From NCBI GenBank assembly GCA_026929865.2, contig CM049410.1, forward strand, positions 22,627,501 to 22,691,500: a stretch of 64,000 bases of DNA. Direction: 5' to 3'. Shown here piece after piece: positions 12,975-24,965 of this stretch. The notes beneath the pieces were generated by a model that saw only the letters and a program-made list of their open reading frames with translations, was not told where the DNA came from and did not search any database. The stretch comes from Hyperoplus lanceolatus (taxonomy: Eukaryota; Chordata; Actinopteri; Uranoscopiformes; Ammodytidae). A program made the translations under genes and the position numbers. The stretch's first letter is position 1. Each line of letters opens with the position of its first letter.

Positions 12975-13072
12975 TATTTTCTCTCTCCCTCTCTTTTTCT
13001 TTCTCTCTCTCTCTCCCTCTCTCTCTAGCTCTCTCTCTTTCTCTCTCTATCTTTCTCTCTCTCTCCTCCTGG
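12975..13072. repeat. Imperfect CT-rich tract
   Basis: About 100 bases of interrupted CT/TC-rich sequence upstream of hoxb8a. Confidence 0.85.
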
Positions 13073-13107
13073 CTATGGTGTGTGTATGTGTGTGTCGGTT
13101 TCAGGGA

Positions 13108-13146
13108 TAATTTGCATCTATTATCAACTCTTCATCCCATTGGCTT
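13108..13146 (-). promoter_or_regulatory. Octamer and CCAAT pair upstream of hoxb8a
   Basis: On the minus strand a CCAAT box (AAAGCCAATGGG, core 13139-13143) is followed 20-odd bases later by an exact POU octamer ATGCAAAT (13110-13117). They lie about 0.7 kb upstream of the start codon in a short unique island between CT and CA repeats. Such a unique island between repeats suggests constraint, but function is inferred. Confidence 0.4.
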
Positions 13147-13189
13147 TACCACGCACAGACAAACATGCACGAGCATGTCTCTCTCAAAC

Positions 13190-13275
<86 letters not shown>

Positions 13276-13310
13276 ACTCACACACACACACACACGCACA
13301 CACACACATA
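13190..13310. repeat. (CA)n microsatellite
   Basis: About 120 bases of CA repeat with a few CT and CG interruptions. Confidence 0.96.
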
Positions 13311-13319
13311 CGGTCTATT

Positions 13320-15700
13320 TATTACACTTTTTTTCATTTTTCTTTCTTCTTTTGCGCCTTACCCGCACGCGCATGTAAGCCATATGATAGGCTACTGGGC
13401 CGGGTACGCGCACATGGTATAATAATGCAAAGCGAGTGAGAAAATGAAGAAAGAGAATAAGGAGAAGAGGAGAGAGGAGGGGGGGGCTGGGGGGGGGTGA
13501 AAGAAAATAGGTGCATCATCAAGCACCCCCCCCCCACACACACACACACCAACTAGACTACTCTTCCAACCAATCAACAAAAAGAAGAGGACTATTGCCT
13601 AGCATCGTTGAGAGTGTCTCCATCATTAATTGCTCTTTCTCATACCCCCCTTAAAGGAGAGAGCGTGGGGAATGAGGCCCCGAAAATGTCAGGGAGCTTG
13701 GGCGAGCGAGGTTAACACAGACTGGGGAGAGAGAGAGAGCGAGTGGAGGGGAAGCGCTTCCTAATTGGTATTGGTTTTAACAAGTACTAGCCTATAAATG
13801 TAATTGAGGTTTTAAAGACAGTTGTCGGAGCCTTCTTCTTCCCAATCTGACTGCATGCTTGGTCAGAAATGCCATGAGCTGCGGGGCCCTGGACGCACGC
13901 TTCCTGCTCATCGTATATAGTCATACTTTTATAAATATGATCTCAATAAACACGTGAGGAGGACTGGGGAGGGTAATAGGCTAGGAGAAAGTGACTGTAA
14001 ACGATTTAACAAACTATAAAAATCCATAAAGCGGACGGGCAGTGTTTGCTTGTTTACGTTCTTGCGGCGGCTTTTTCTTTTACGACGCGCCCTTTGCACG
14101 ACCGGAGGCCGTAAACGCCTCATCCGTGCTCGGTATTTAATTGACTCCCCCACCCCACACCCCATACGGCCGTGGTCCTTCCTGTACGCTGAGGTGGAAG
14201 GACGGTGTTTTTCTTTAGTTGTGGGAAGGTTAAGCTTGGCCTTGTAAAATCTGCGGCTCGTAAAAAGTAAGGTGGTTCTAAGTGCAGAGATTAGTCCAAA
14301 AGGAGTCAACTGTAGATCAATTTCAATTTTGATATAGACATAATTTTCCTGCAAAATTCGTGCCTGAAAGTTTCCTTTCAATCAGATATGAGCGACCAAT
14401 GAAAGGTGTTCCTGCAGCAGACATGTGCTTGACCTTAAGTTTTGATAATTGCAATACTATTTCGTTTTTTTGAGTTATCCTTTTATTTCCATCTTAGAAT
14501 GTTATCGAGTCTATTGCGCTCCCACGTCAGCCAAATAAAAATGTCAATTACACGAAATTTAATTTATTTAGATTATAAGGCGCTGACACGCCAGGCCTAA
14601 ATGTTGCCAGCGCCCGCCTGACTGAATTACACACTGTGTTGTGGTAAATCAGCTGATCGGGCGCCCGACTTTCTGAGGAGTAATTGCCGCTGTATTTTTC
14701 CAATTTATTATCCAGAAAATGATCTTATTGAAACTTCATTGTGCCGTGTTTTTCAATTCCAATAAAGTGTTTGCTCATAAGATCTGAGGTCCGCTGGGTG
14801 AGATGGGAATGTAGTCTGTAAAAAAAGCGTGAAAAGTTATCGGCTCATTCCTGCAGAATTAACTCACTTAAACTAACGGCACCTGCACAACGCATGCCTA
14901 TAACGCAGAGGCAGAAAATAGGCCAATGCCAACGCCCTCGCTGTGAATTGTTCACCAAGAAAAAGGCACATTTCCGGGCAGCCTATACGTATCCTTCACG
15001 TCTGCGGGTTATTATTTCCAAGGCCTCAATACATCCTCTTCATCCCCTGCACGCTGCTGAAAGGACCTGAAAGTGTCACGATGTTCTTAAGCAAAGTCAA
15101 AAAGTGTCCTAACCGCCTCACTACTTCTGAAAATGTGCCCTTTAAAATACATTAAGACAGTGACAAGTTTCACCACCCTGCATGTGTGTCTTACGTAAAG
15201 CCAAGTCAAACCTCAGGCCAGGCTTGATCATTGGTGGAGCAAGACCGCCATCAAGCGGCCGTCTGAGGTAAGGCCACAAGAGGACTGCCGGGTTCTTCTC
15301 CGGCTTTATTGCTGTGCGGACATGAAGCTACAAAAGATGCTTTAAAATCAAACTGGGTTGGGATTGGAGGGCAGATATATAAGGGCTGATTTGTGAATGA
15401 AAAGGAACTGTCAGAGTGGAAATGTAAAGTTCAGTCCCGCTGATACATTTAATACGTGTGGACATATTCGTTTCATCCAGAACGTGAATTACACAGATAT
15501 GAATGGTCCTTTAAACTATTGAAATCTCAAATGTTACATTAAAAAGTGTCACAAGATGAAATAATAAATAAATAAGTAGCCCCTGCAATTTCTTCTTTAC
15601 ATTTGAACTCAACCAGTCCTACAAATACAAATTGACAGGAACAATCTACAAATCAACTATGTTTAATAAACTAGTATGAAAAGCTCAAAGTTACATGATT
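13320..15700. other. Upstream hoxb8a region, unique sequence
   Basis: No gene is seen. The stretch is mostly unique sequence, AT-rich with short G- and C-rich patches near 13480-13540. The part from about 14500 to 14800 reads like conserved Hox regulatory DNA and is entered separately. Confidence 0.5.
14500..14790. promoter_or_regulatory. Candidate conserved noncoding element
   Basis: Unique, repeat-free sequence rich in homeodomain-type AT cores (for example AATTTAATTTATTTAGATTA) interleaved with GC motifs (GGCGCTGACACGCCAG, GGGCGCCCGAC) and a TGACAC/TGTCA pair typical of Pbx/Meis sites. This mix and its position 2 kb upstream of hoxb8a suggest an enhancer. No alignment was possible. Confidence 0.3.
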
Positions 15701-15738
15701 TATTTTATTTTATAATATATCCATAAATTATAAAGATT

Positions 15739-15752
15739 ATATATATACATAC

Positions 15753-15849
<97 letters not shown>
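15739..15849. repeat. (AT)n microsatellite
   Basis: A TA/AT run of about 110 bases with a few AC interruptions, self-complementary and able to form a cruciform. Confidence 0.96.
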
Positions 15850-16296
15850 ATGTAGACCTATACAAATATAAATTATAAAATAAAATAAAACTGTATAGGT
15901 ATGTGGTGACATTTCATGTATTGGCATACGTATCGGGCTGGCATTAATATTTTCCTTATGTTTGCGTAAAGACGAAATATTAATAATTTGCAATTGAAAA
16001 ATGCAAAAAAAAATCTGAGATGAAAATCTAATTATAAATGAGATACGGAATTATAAACACAATTAATGTTATATTGGGGCTAAAAATGTTTTATTGGACA
16101 ACGTTTTAGACTTTCTGAAACTCTGCCACCACCATCGTTGCTTTTATAAACTGTAAACATGATAAAATATATTTTTTTAAAGCGTTGAAAAATGGAAAAG
16201 TCTACGCATAGGCCTATCCCCATTCTGTGTCATTGAAATCCAGACAAACCCTTTTTATTACCGCAGATGATCGTTGCTTTTATGTTTGAGGGACAT

Positions 16297-16422
<126 letters not shown>

Positions 16423-16849
16423 AGTTGCTAAATTGCAGGTTGTAAACAGACTGTAAAACCGGTTGTTACCATTATCTGAAGAGACTGCAGCTCAGATCTT
16501 CCCTTTCACCCCTGTGGAAATATGAGCCCTTTTAGACTACCCTAATGGAGGAAAAAATAGTAATAATAAAATAAAAAGAGTTATATGTGATTCCCCTCTA
16601 ACCCACTTTGCTGTCAGCTGCATGCTGTTGTGCAGGTTCAAAATCACATGGCATTTCTCTGGCTCCCCCTCCCGCTGTGCAGCTCCGGCCCAGGCCCCGC
16701 CGCGCTCTCTCTAGGCCAGGAAAGAAGCATGGAAGCCGGCCACAGCACATCCTGTCTGTCGGGGTCTGCTGTCTGGGGTGATTTATGCCACACGATCTGG
16801 CTTTTAGGATGCATGTGAGTCATAAAAAAGGGAGTATAGGACGAGATAC

Positions 16850-17008
<159 letters not shown>

Positions 17009-18396
17009 ATGCGTAAGCGCGCGCACAATCAGGGTGCAAAAACTATAGAGCCAAATGGCTGCCAAACCATAAAACTCCCAAAGCTGAAAAGAGGTAAAGG
17101 AAGGAGGAGTAGGAGTAGGAAGGAATCCCCCCTCCCCCCCCACACACACACAAACACACACTCTCCCAAACAAGTAGCACCGAATCAAATCAGCAGAATC
17201 TAACCATCTTCCTCCATAACCATATCCATATCAAGGCCTGTCTATCTATCACTCCGCGGCCTCTCCAAAGTCTAGAGCGCATAACACTAACATTGGCTCA
17301 ACCCCTCTTGCCTTTAAGCGCCTATCAACCCAATTCAGACCTCAAATAATAAGTGATAAAGCACAGGGATTTGAAATATTTCCTCTCTCTCTCTCCGCCC
17401 CCCCCCCGGCCCCCCCTCTCTTTCTCTCGGCCTGTTTGCTTTACAGCCGTTTAGTTCTTAACCTTCAGAAATGTATACGCTATAAACTTTTATTGCAGTC
17501 ATATTCTTTTATTGCGCCGCACCGCATTGAATCCTCTTTCTCTCTCTCTCGCTCTCTCTCTCTCTCCTCTGATCCTCTCTTCCGTCTTCCTCTTGGCTGT
17601 TTTTATGACAGTCGGTGGCGGCTTCTTCCAGCCCGCGCGTATATCCGCATCCCGCATCACCCCTCCGCCCTATAGGCCTATACGCACCGCCCCATACTCG
17701 ATCGGGTATCTTTTTTTTTCGTGATCTCAAGCCCCCCGGTGCACGCAGCACATCCTGCTCCTCTCGTGCTGTTTTGTTTCCGTGTTTTTAAAATAGGAAG
17801 CGCGTGCAAAACAACTGACGTGAGAAAGCGAAGAAGAGGAGAAGAGAACGCAGCTGGAGCTTTATTGGCCCAAAGGAAGAGACACTCCCAGCTCTTTTTT
17901 CTTTCTTTTGAAGTATAATAAAACAAATGAAACAACGCTTATTCTGAACGAACGGATTCAACTTGTGCTTTTAACAATTAGAGCAGAAGTAAATGCAGGA
18001 AGCCTAATCTTCCCCGTGAAGCTCCAACCGGGCGACGCGCTCCGAGAGAAAAAATCAAACCGGCCGGAGATTTGTGGCTTTGAAACAGTAACTACTGTGA
18101 ATGCAGATGGTTGTGAATCATTTGGAAGAGACGGAGAGATGGGCTGTGTGTGTGCCGCTGCCTTAACCGTTTTCCGAAGGAATGGGCCAACATGGGCGAA
18201 GAAGTGCATGGCAGAGCAATAATATGGGGCTGTCTGCTTCAAGTGAAAACCTTCATTTTGATCTTCAATTTGATTGGTTACTTTGTGGTTTACTAATTTC
18301 TTCTTCAAATTATATTAAAAAAAATATATAATTTCGTTTTTTTTCATGATTATTATTATTATTATTATTATTACAATTAGGGGGGATTTTTATATT

Positions 18397-18404
<8 letters not shown>

Positions 18405-18458
<54 letters not shown>
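18405..18458. repeat. (GT)n microsatellite
   Basis: A GT run flanked by TA repeats, 30 bases after an ATT triplet run. Confidence 0.95.
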
Positions 18459-18463
<5 letters not shown>

Positions 18464-20126
18464 TTTAATTTGTATTTAATGCGTTGAAAAATCATAACCA
18501 AATTATTATTTTATTATTATTATTTTGTTTCATTAATATAGAAAATCTTAAACTTTAAAATAATTGGAATTATAAATATGAAGAATAAATATAATTATTA
18601 TATATTTGTTAAATAATAACCCTGACCCACACGTGGTATAGCGCAAATGTAGCCAATCTTTAAACAAGAAATGGTTTTAATAATTTAAAAAACATTTCAC
18701 ATACGTTTCACATTGTCATAAAAACTGTCATGGTGCACTGGAGTGAAAGCTCCACAAAGTTGAGACTTGAAGAAAGAATAAGAAGAGAAAAAAGTGTCGT
18801 AATATTATCTTTAATGGAGGAGAGAGATATGTAGCATGCACATTTAGGATAGGCTTCTTGTATTGTTGTGCGTAATTACAGAAAGTGCTCTAACGCTATA
18901 CTCATATTGCTATTATTGATGTCGTCGTGCTCATTATGAATGTTATATTTGAGGTTATATTCCTTTGCCCGCTGTACATACGTTTATCATTATTATATTT
19001 TATGTTATTATGATAATGTCTTTCCTGTGGCCGCTCGGAGCCAGCTGTAGTCGTAACACGTGCACGGCAGCAGCAGCATTGGCTGGCCCGTCCGACTGTT
19101 AATGAGTCCAGAATGGCTGATGTGATGTGATCCATACAGCCGTTTGTATCAGCAGGGCCATAACTCTGAGAGGATTTATGAATATGAGTGATATTCTTCA
19201 TGCTACCTGATGAATTATAGAAAGCTGTGCAGTGTAAAACAGCGCATTCAATGTCTGGGGACAGGGCAAAGCTGCTATGGGGCCCGCTCCCATCCACCCA
19301 CTGGTGTGTGTGTGTGTGTGTGTGTGTGTGAGCGAAGCCAGTTTATTATCTGTACACTGTGTTTTAATATGAGAGGATCAAGTGAAGACACATTGGTAGA
19401 TTTGGACATTTTCAAAATGGGCTGGGAATATAGGAATTTAGCCGGGAGCAGCGCTTGGTGCGTCTTCTTGCGCAGGCGCAGCTCCGTTTATAGTTCAGAA
19501 AAATAGATCACCCACAATGATCCGATCTGGATTGTTCCATTGCCTCACACTGTTGTGACAGGGTGAGAAAGGGTGGATGGGAGTTGTGTTTGTGGGTGAC
19601 AATCTCAGCAACACAAGCCCACCACCTCCACCAACTGACTCCAGACCAGCGAAATGCTCGCTAAGGGGATTTCTTTTAAATTAGAAACAGACTGAAAAGG
19701 AATTTGGTAGCTTAGATCCAAATCATACTGTATTACATTGGGTAATCCGAATATGACAAACTAATCTAATCTTTCTTAATGGATGTATATTTGATACAGA
19801 CAGTAGTGGCTGTGCAGGTAGACTCCCTGTTTCTTTGTGCTATATTATTGTACTGCTGATAGAATGAGTGCTTCTTCTCAGACAGCCATAATACCAGTAT
19901 ATATAGGCTTACTACTATTGGGCCCTCTCCTTCTAGATTTGGACCACAGTGTCTCCCTGGCGTTTGTGTGCCTCCATAACTGAAGCTCCTCCTTAACCTG
20001 ATGTGAATCGGTGGTGAGGCTCCTGTTTAGCTGCATTCTCTTAGATGTACTGTGGCATGTGGCAAAGCAAGCCGTCCAGACATCTCTCTATCTCTCTGTC
20101 TCAGTCTGTATCTCTGTTTATCTCTG

Positions 20127-20180
<54 letters not shown>

Positions 20181-20387
20181 TTGTAGGACTATACTTGTCT
20201 ACAAACCTGAACCTAAAGCATACCTTGGCGATAAAACCTAGTCGTAACCCTCATAATACTGCTCTTTAAAAGGTCTGTCCCAAAGTGAGAACCGGCCAAA
20301 ATGTCCTCACTTTTCAAAAAGGCCCTTACTCCTATAAGGTTAAAAACTGAAATCAGTTCTCACATAAATAGCTGTACAAGTACACAT

Positions 20388-20388
<1 letters not shown>

Positions 20389-20454
<66 letters not shown>
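20389..20454. repeat. (CA)n microsatellite
   Basis: A pure CA run of about 66 bases. Confidence 0.96.
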
Positions 20455-20457
<3 letters not shown>

Positions 20458-20785
20458 CTTCCCTGGGACAGTGGGCTGAGGGTAGAGGGAGGCCTTCTGG
20501 ATTTAATGAAGCTGCGACCCTGCTAGACCTCAGAGAAGAATCACAATCAGCCGTCAAGTCCACGTATGGTTTATGGGCGCACTGTGCCGGGGCCCTAAAC
20601 CTGCTCCGGTCCCCAGGCCTCATTGGCCCCTCACAGCAGACACTGCCTCTGTTGTGCTCTCACTCTCAGCACTGTTTGTATGTTACTACTCATACTTCTA
20701 CGAATACACATGTAGCTCACAACACTGGTAGGCCTACGACTTTCTTTCAGCACCCAATTATATGTGGGGTCAGCAATTCTGGAGA

Positions 20786-21591
20786 ACAAGTAGAAAAGTA
20801 GCTGAGAAATGGGTCGTCAAAAATCTGACAGAACACTTCAATAATGACTATGCCACTCTTAATCCAATGCAGTTTGGGTTCAGGAAATTTCATTCAACAG
20901 AGACGGCTACTTGCTACTTCCTAGAAAACTTAAAAAATCTGCTGGATCAGGGCGGCTTTGTAGCTGCGGTATTTTTGGATCTAAAGCGTGCTTTTGACAC
21001 CATTAATCATGACTTGCTTATTGCTAAATTAACTCATTTTAATTTCTCAAATAATGCCCTCTGTTGGATGAAATCATACCTGTCGGACAGAAAACAGGCA
21101 GTTGAAATTGGTGATTCTCTGTCTTCATACCTCACATGTACTGCTGGTGTACCACAGGGCTCGATATTGGGCCCTGTTTTATTCAGCCTGTATGTCAATG
21201 ATTTACCAGATGTCTGTAGAAATATTAATATGCAACTATGTGCTGATGACGCTGTATTGTACTGCCATGCCAGTCAAGAAGCTGCTGCAATGCTTTCAGG
21301 AGCTATGGTACCAGTGTCCCATTGGCTCCAGAGCTGCTGTCTGCATTTGAATATAAGGAAAACAGTTTGTATATTGTTCTCTCGACGGCCAACAGACGGA
21401 CAGCAACCTTCTGTCATGGTGGGTGGAGAGAGGCTTGAAGTTGTTGATCATTTGAAGTACCTTGGGGTCATTTTTGATTCTGGTCTGAACTTTGAGCGGC
21501 ATGTTAAGAAGGTTAGAAATACAATTACATTTAATTTATCCAACTTCAAGCATATAAGACCTTTCCTGACCATGGAGACGGCAAAGACTTA
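20786..21591 (+). mobile_element. CR1/Rex1-like LINE, reverse transcriptase part
   Basis: The 5'-truncated first half of a non-LTR retrotransposon. An open frame of about 268 codons shows the reverse transcriptase motifs in order: VAEKWVVKNLTEHFN, MQFGFRKFHSTETA, FLDLKRAFDTINHDLL (first catalytic Asp), GVPQGSILGPVLFSLYVNDLP, CADDAVLY (catalytic DD, with C in place of the usual Y/F), then LHLNIRKTVCILFS and HLKYLGVIFDS. It is interrupted at 21591 by a Harbinger-like element and resumes at 22621. The frame is continuous across the insertion, so the LINE copy is fairly young. The endonuclease domain is missing. Family assignment within CR1/L2/Rex1 is from memory of fish elements. Confidence 0.9.
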
Positions 21592-22620
21592 AGGTGCGAA
21601 CACACCAAACGCGTTGGGTGAGGTGGCCAAAGCGCCCAACGCACCTGATCTGGCGCTTGGTCATTTTGTGTCAAAAAAATGGTTCAACGCGCCCAACTCT
21701 ACGCAGCTAGTCTCCCCCGATATATGTCTTCCCCTAATCAACCATGGCTGCGATCAGACCCGACCCGACACAACAGCATTCATGTCCACACAAAAACAAC
21801 AACAACACGGCTAACAATTGTGCCAAAAGACAAATAAACAGCAACTGAGCGGAACAAATAGCCTTAAAACAGCATTGCAGATTCACGCCACTCGGAAATG
21901 AACACAAACAGCAAGGCAGCACCATACCAAACACATTTACAGCAGCATTGTGCACAGGGCAGTAGAAAATAAAGGCAAGTAGCCTACATTACCCTACTGT
22001 GACGGGACCGTGGCTGGCGTAGATATAGGCATAAACACAGGTGCTTCGCTGTACTCGTTGTGAAAGTTCCCCGGACTTTGCCATTATGTTTGGGTTCATT
22101 ATGGAGGTGGTGGCCGCACACAACCGGGTGAGTTAACTAACGCTATCCGACCGGTGCTAACTTGGTTTATCGGCTAAAGCACAGCCGCTATATTCACTGA
22201 ATTAACCAGGAAGCCCATTCTCCTGGCTCACTTTCCCCACGTCTTCTAACCAAACCCCGAGCGGCTTCATATCACCAGCCAGCCGCATTTCCTACTCGGT
22301 GTTTCTCAGCCTCTGTGTTGTCCTCCCACCTATGCTCCCACCGTGCCGATGTCCGTGACGTTGGGTCAAGCTCACCGCTGATTGGCCTACGCGGCTAAAC
22401 GTCACGCGCTGGAGCGTTGAAAGTTCAATTTTTTCATCTCGGGCGATGGTGAGGTGACGCTTTGGTGGTGCGTTGACACTTTGGTAACACGGCTGCCGCG
22501 CCCAAAGCGCCGCTTTGCCGCGGCCAACGGATCATCGCGCCTAAACTAATGGTTCCCTATGCAAAAATAGGATTTTTCAACGCCGCCACCGCACCCAACG
22601 CGTTTGGTGTGTTCTCACCT
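21592..22620. mobile_element. PIF/Harbinger-like non-autonomous DNA transposon
   Basis: A 1,029-base insert within the LINE. Its ends are inverted repeats of about 29 bases (starting AGGTGCGAACACACCAAACG, other end AGGTGAGAACACACCAAACG) differing at one position. It is flanked by the 3-base direct repeat TTA (21589-21591 and 22621-22623), the target size and sequence typical of PIF/Harbinger elements. Removing it with one TTA restores the LINE reading frame (AKT|YMHAMIF). No transposase frame is visible, so it depends on another copy. Confidence 0.85.
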
Positions 22621-23404
22621 TTATATGCATGCAATGATTTTTGCCCATATCTCGTACTGTTATACAACATGGTCACACACATCTGAGACCACACTTAAAC
22701 CAATCAAATCTCTATTCAAAAGAACACTTAAAATACTAGACAAAAAACCCATATCGTACCATTATTGTAAAATTGTTAATAAGCATAAAATCATGGACCT
22801 TGATAGTTTTCAACAGTTTTTGGATGTTTGTTTAATTTATAAGGTTTTAAACGGTCTAGCCCCTCCACCACTACAGAACTACATAAAGAAAAAATCCCCT
22901 AGAGTAAACACCAGGGCAATAACTAGAGGTGACTGTGAAATACAACGGCGCAGGACCAAATTTGGCCAAATGGTCATGTCCATCAGAGGAACACAGTCCT
23001 GGAATGAATTACCAGCTCAAGTCAGAGACTATACCACCTACACCACCTTTAAAAAGACCCTCAAAGAGTGGTTAGTTGAAAGCCAGACCTGTTCTCATGC
23101 ATAACTTTCTTTTTTCTCTCTCTCTCTTCTTTTATTCCTGATGTTGTTTTGTTTATTTTGTCTTTTCTAACCGCCTATACTGGTTGGGTGTCAGTGTAAA
23201 ACTGTATTTTAGCTAGTTGTGAATTAACTGTGTAAAATTGTTTCATGTAGCTGTATATTGATGTATTGTATTATGACTTGCCTTAGGACTACGGATGTGA
23301 ATTAGCATTTATGCTAACTCCGGCATTACATTGATGCTTTGCTGACATGTTGATTAATATGGACTGTCCTAATCAAATAAAAAAAATAAAAAATAAAAAA
23401 TAAA
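22621..23404 (+). mobile_element. CR1/Rex1-like LINE, C-terminal part and 3' tail
   Basis: Continuation of the same LINE after the Harbinger-like insert. The frame reads YMHAMIFAHISYCYTTWS, LFKRTLKILDKKPISYHYC, CLIYKVLNGLAPPPLQNYI and SWNELPAQVRDYTTYTTFKK, the usual C-terminal region after the reverse transcriptase, and stops at 23102-23104. A 3'UTR of about 270 bases follows, ending in an A-rich tail of AATAAAA-type units at 23378-23404, as expected of a retrotransposed copy. Confidence 0.88.
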
Positions 23405-24586
23405 GTGTTAACACCAGCTTTTTTCCCCAGCGCACTGGCAGTACGGACAGGAAGCAGATTTTAATGAGATATTCACTGATATGGTAAGAAGTGATTTTGT
23501 CAACAAACATTCTCCAGAATTGCTTACCGCACCTTCAAAGCGTGTAGAAGCCCTATTTTCCACCTTTTTTGTCACATACTGTAACAACACTGTAAAGAAA
23601 TCATAATAATCAGATACGTTGCAGGTTTTGTATTTACTAGCTCTTCATAAGTCTTCTTTGCTGATACAAAGTATTCATACCTTATACATACAAACGGCAC
23701 ATATTTTTCAACCATGTAATACATTTGTTAAGCAGATACCAGGACATTTAAATTGTTAATTAACATATTTATTATGAAACTGCCACCATTATGCAATCCA
23801 TATGCAACAGAATCAATAAGTTAATGATTGATGTTATATGGTAACATGGTTGTACAAACAGTAAGGACTTACTGAGAGAAGCCTGTTTAGAGGAGTTGTG
23901 ATTGTAATGGTGGTGAAATACTTTATTGTACCTTATATTTACATTAAAGGATATTAAAGTGTTATACAAACCATTTCATCAGTGTTTATATAGTAAATAC
24001 TTTAAATGAAGTGTTGCCTAGACAGATGCTGCAGATGCCAGTGTTGCACTGATATTGCCTCCTGTGATTTTAACCTTATCCTTCACTAATACCCCTTTCC
24101 AACTGACCCAAAACAAAAGGAACAGGAATTCTATAGGCCTCTATATGCCAGCTACATGAAAGCTACTCTCCTGCTGCTATCACTACTGGTCCTGCAAACA
24201 GGACCACTGAGGTCATGTCCTTATAGGGTTTGGAACAATACACACATGCCAATGTGGGGGGTCAATACATTACTGATATATTTCTGGACTTTGTGTCTTT
24301 AAAATTTGATTGTTTTAAAGGGGAAGAAATCAAGTTAAGATAAAGACGAAGCTTGTGGAAAATGTACACAGATGGATGTAATACATTTGACAAGAACAAA
24401 TAATAATAATAATAGTATAATAATAATAAACATTTTGCGAAATGTTTGGTGGCTACAGAAAATGAACTGAGCAACTTATACTGATACAATACATATATTT
24501 AGGGTTACTACTCTGGTAAAATGAATACCAGGGACACTCCACAGTTAAGCTTGTGCGCTTCCAGGCCCATGTTTTCACATCACGTG
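23405..24586. other. hoxb8a-hoxb9a spacer, middle part
   Basis: AT-rich unique sequence; no gene, RNA or repeat recognised apart from a short AAT run near 24400. Confidence 0.5.
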
Positions 24587-24698
24587 AGAAGCCAGAGAGG
24601 AAATAGAGATCCTTTGGCCCTCATCAGACTCCAAGTCTGTCAGAAGCCAGAGAGGAAATAGAGATCCTTTGGCCCTCATCAGACTCCAAGTCTGTCAG
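24587..24698. repeat. 55-base tandem duplication
   Basis: A unit beginning AGAAGCCAGAGAGGAAATAG occurs twice head to tail (24587-24641 and 24642-24696) with no difference between the copies. The identity means a recent duplication or an assembly duplication. Confidence 0.95.
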
Positions 24699-24803
24699 TC
24701 ATTTGGTGTGGAGACAAACACAGGAACCGCAGCGGCTTCACAAGCTCCTAATGGACGGATGACGACGCTTCTAATGAATGCACTCATCCTCATCTGTGCG
24801 TGT

Positions 24804-24965
<162 letters not shown>

